From positions 3,844,001 through 3,908,000 of the forward strand of contig OY776216.1 in NCBI GenBank assembly GCA_963675435.1: a DNA stretch of 64,000 nucleotides, written 5' to 3'. This document shows positions 63,366 to 64,000 of this stretch, one piece after another (the first letter of the stretch is position 1; each line of letters starts with the position of its first letter). The DNA comes from Saccharicrinis sp963675435 (GTDB lineage Bacteria > Bacteroidota > Bacteroidia > Bacteroidales > Marinilabiliaceae). The notes beneath the pieces were generated by a model. The model saw only the letters and a program-made list of their open reading frames with translations, was not told the origin of the DNA and ran no database searches. Both the position numbers and the translations under genes were made by a program.

Positions 63366-63953
63366 TTAACTAAAAGCTATATACAATGCACTTATTAATG
63401 CAAATATAACCACAGCTCCTAAATAAGGTGCTAATTTTTGTCGCATCTTTTTAAGGGCATTACTAATCTGAGTTTCAACTGTTCTCTTTGAAATAGACAA
63501 TTCATCTGCTATATCCTGATTTGTTTTTCCTTGAAATCGACTCATTTCAAAGATTCTTTGACATTGTTTTGGAAGAGATTTAATAACTTCAAAAATTCGA
63601 TGCTCCAATTCTGTTTCTTCCATAATATCATGGAATACACTTTCAGATTCTTTACTTTCTATAAACAAAGATGAATGGTGATTTCGAATAGTCTGTTCCC
63701 TTTTTAAATGATTTAAACACCTATTACGAACAGATTGATAAAGATGAGCTTTAAGAGAGGTATGGATCTGAATACCTTCCCTCTTCTCGTAAAAATGAAC
63801 AATTACTCCCTGAACAAGATCTCGGGCCATATCCATATCATACACCAACTTGTTAGCAAAAACAACTAATGGCTGATAGTACAAGATAAATATCTGCTCA
63901 AAGGCAGATTCATCCCCGATTGAAAGTTTATTTAATAGATCTTTATCGTCCAT
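63366..63953 (-). CDS. ECF sigma-70 factor (FecI-like)
   Basis: A 195-residue extracytoplasmic-function sigma factor. Region 2 lies in about 10-95 (YYQPLVVFANKLVYDMDMARDLVQGVIVHFYEKRE), region 4 in about 120-175 (LPKQCQRIFEMSRFQGKTNQDIADELSISKRTVETQISNAL). The last ~17 residues (GAVVIFALISALYIAF) are hydrophobic, like a membrane anchor, unusual but seen in some Bacteroidota sigma factors. It would direct transcription of the FecR/TonB locus after signal transfer. Confidence 0.92.
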   Translation of the reverse strand: MDDKDLLNKLSIGDESAFEQIFILYYQPLVVFANKLVYDMDMARDLVQGVIVHFYEKREGIQIHTSLKAHLYQSVRNRCLNHLKREQTIRNHHSSLFIESKESESVFHDIMEETELEHRIFEVIKSLPKQCQRIFEMSRFQGKTNQDIADELSISKRTVETQISNALKKMRQKLAPYLGAVVIFALISALYIAFS

Positions 63954-64000
63954 AAATGATTAATTGCTTACAAAACTAAACATTTTTTATTCCTAATAAT

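Overview
This window looks like one chromosomal segment of a low-GC member of the Bacteroidota, probably a free-living Marinilabiliales/Bacteroidales-type organism. The phylum is well supported: a DAHP synthase/chorismate mutase fusion, the Bacteroidota omega subunit, a PorD/DUF4835 protein, a FecI-type sigma/FecR/STN-TonB receptor set, DUF4249 and an archaeal-type ProS are all present, and several promoters match the TTTG / TAnnTTTG pattern. The order is inference.

Layout. 1-3179: aromatic amino acid operon (end of a probable pheA, aminotransferase, DAHP synthase-chorismate mutase, tyrA). An IS66 element (3182-5228) sits exactly at the tyrA stop codon and inside its terminator. 5.2-13.4 kb: small, mostly minus-strand accessory genes (RBBP9-type hydrolase, DUF1697, DJ-1/PfpI, an outer-membrane barrel, a membrane-anchored DUF6090-like protein, a broken cupin, tautomerase, YciI, isochorismatase-like hydrolase, HXXEE, AraC). 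They are separated by palindromic repeats and by a recurring motif at gene 3' ends that resembles cassette boundaries. 13.8-22.5 kb: a type I restriction-modification operon (xre, hsdR, hsdS, hsdM plus a conserved 219-residue gene) bounded by a 35-bp imperfect direct repeat. Three extra units interrupt it: a GxxExxY gene with 22-bp terminal inverted repeats, a Y1 (IS200/RAYT-type) transposase surrounded by six REP hairpins, and a ten-unit, exactly 21-nt-phased repeat.

22.9-35.7 kb: housekeeping genes (mnmA, a tandem-duplicated protein of unknown function, iorBA, a MEKHLA protein, tilS, pabB, peroxiredoxin, pepT, proS). 36-41.9 kb: a second accessory patch with a secreted unknown, DUF4240, a pair of same-frame ORFs split by a stop, an IS4-family transposase and long non-coding DNA holding an eight-unit 11-nt repeat. 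41.9-64 kb: envelope and core genes (a low-complexity lipoprotein, a FadL/OmpP1-like porin, cysDN, fabI, the recN-porD-coaBC-rpoZ-bamD cluster, an alpha-oxoamine synthase probably making the sphingolipid or sulfonolipid base, SpoIID and degenerate DUF4922 partners, trxB). It ends in a nutrient-uptake locus reading leftwards: ECF sigma, a previously unlisted 47-residue acidic ORF, FecR, STN-TonB receptor, DUF4249 lipoprotein.

The most unusual material is in the repeats and nested small elements of 13.8-22.5 kb and 40.8-41 kb, not in the core genes. No rRNA, tRNA or CRISPR array was recognised.
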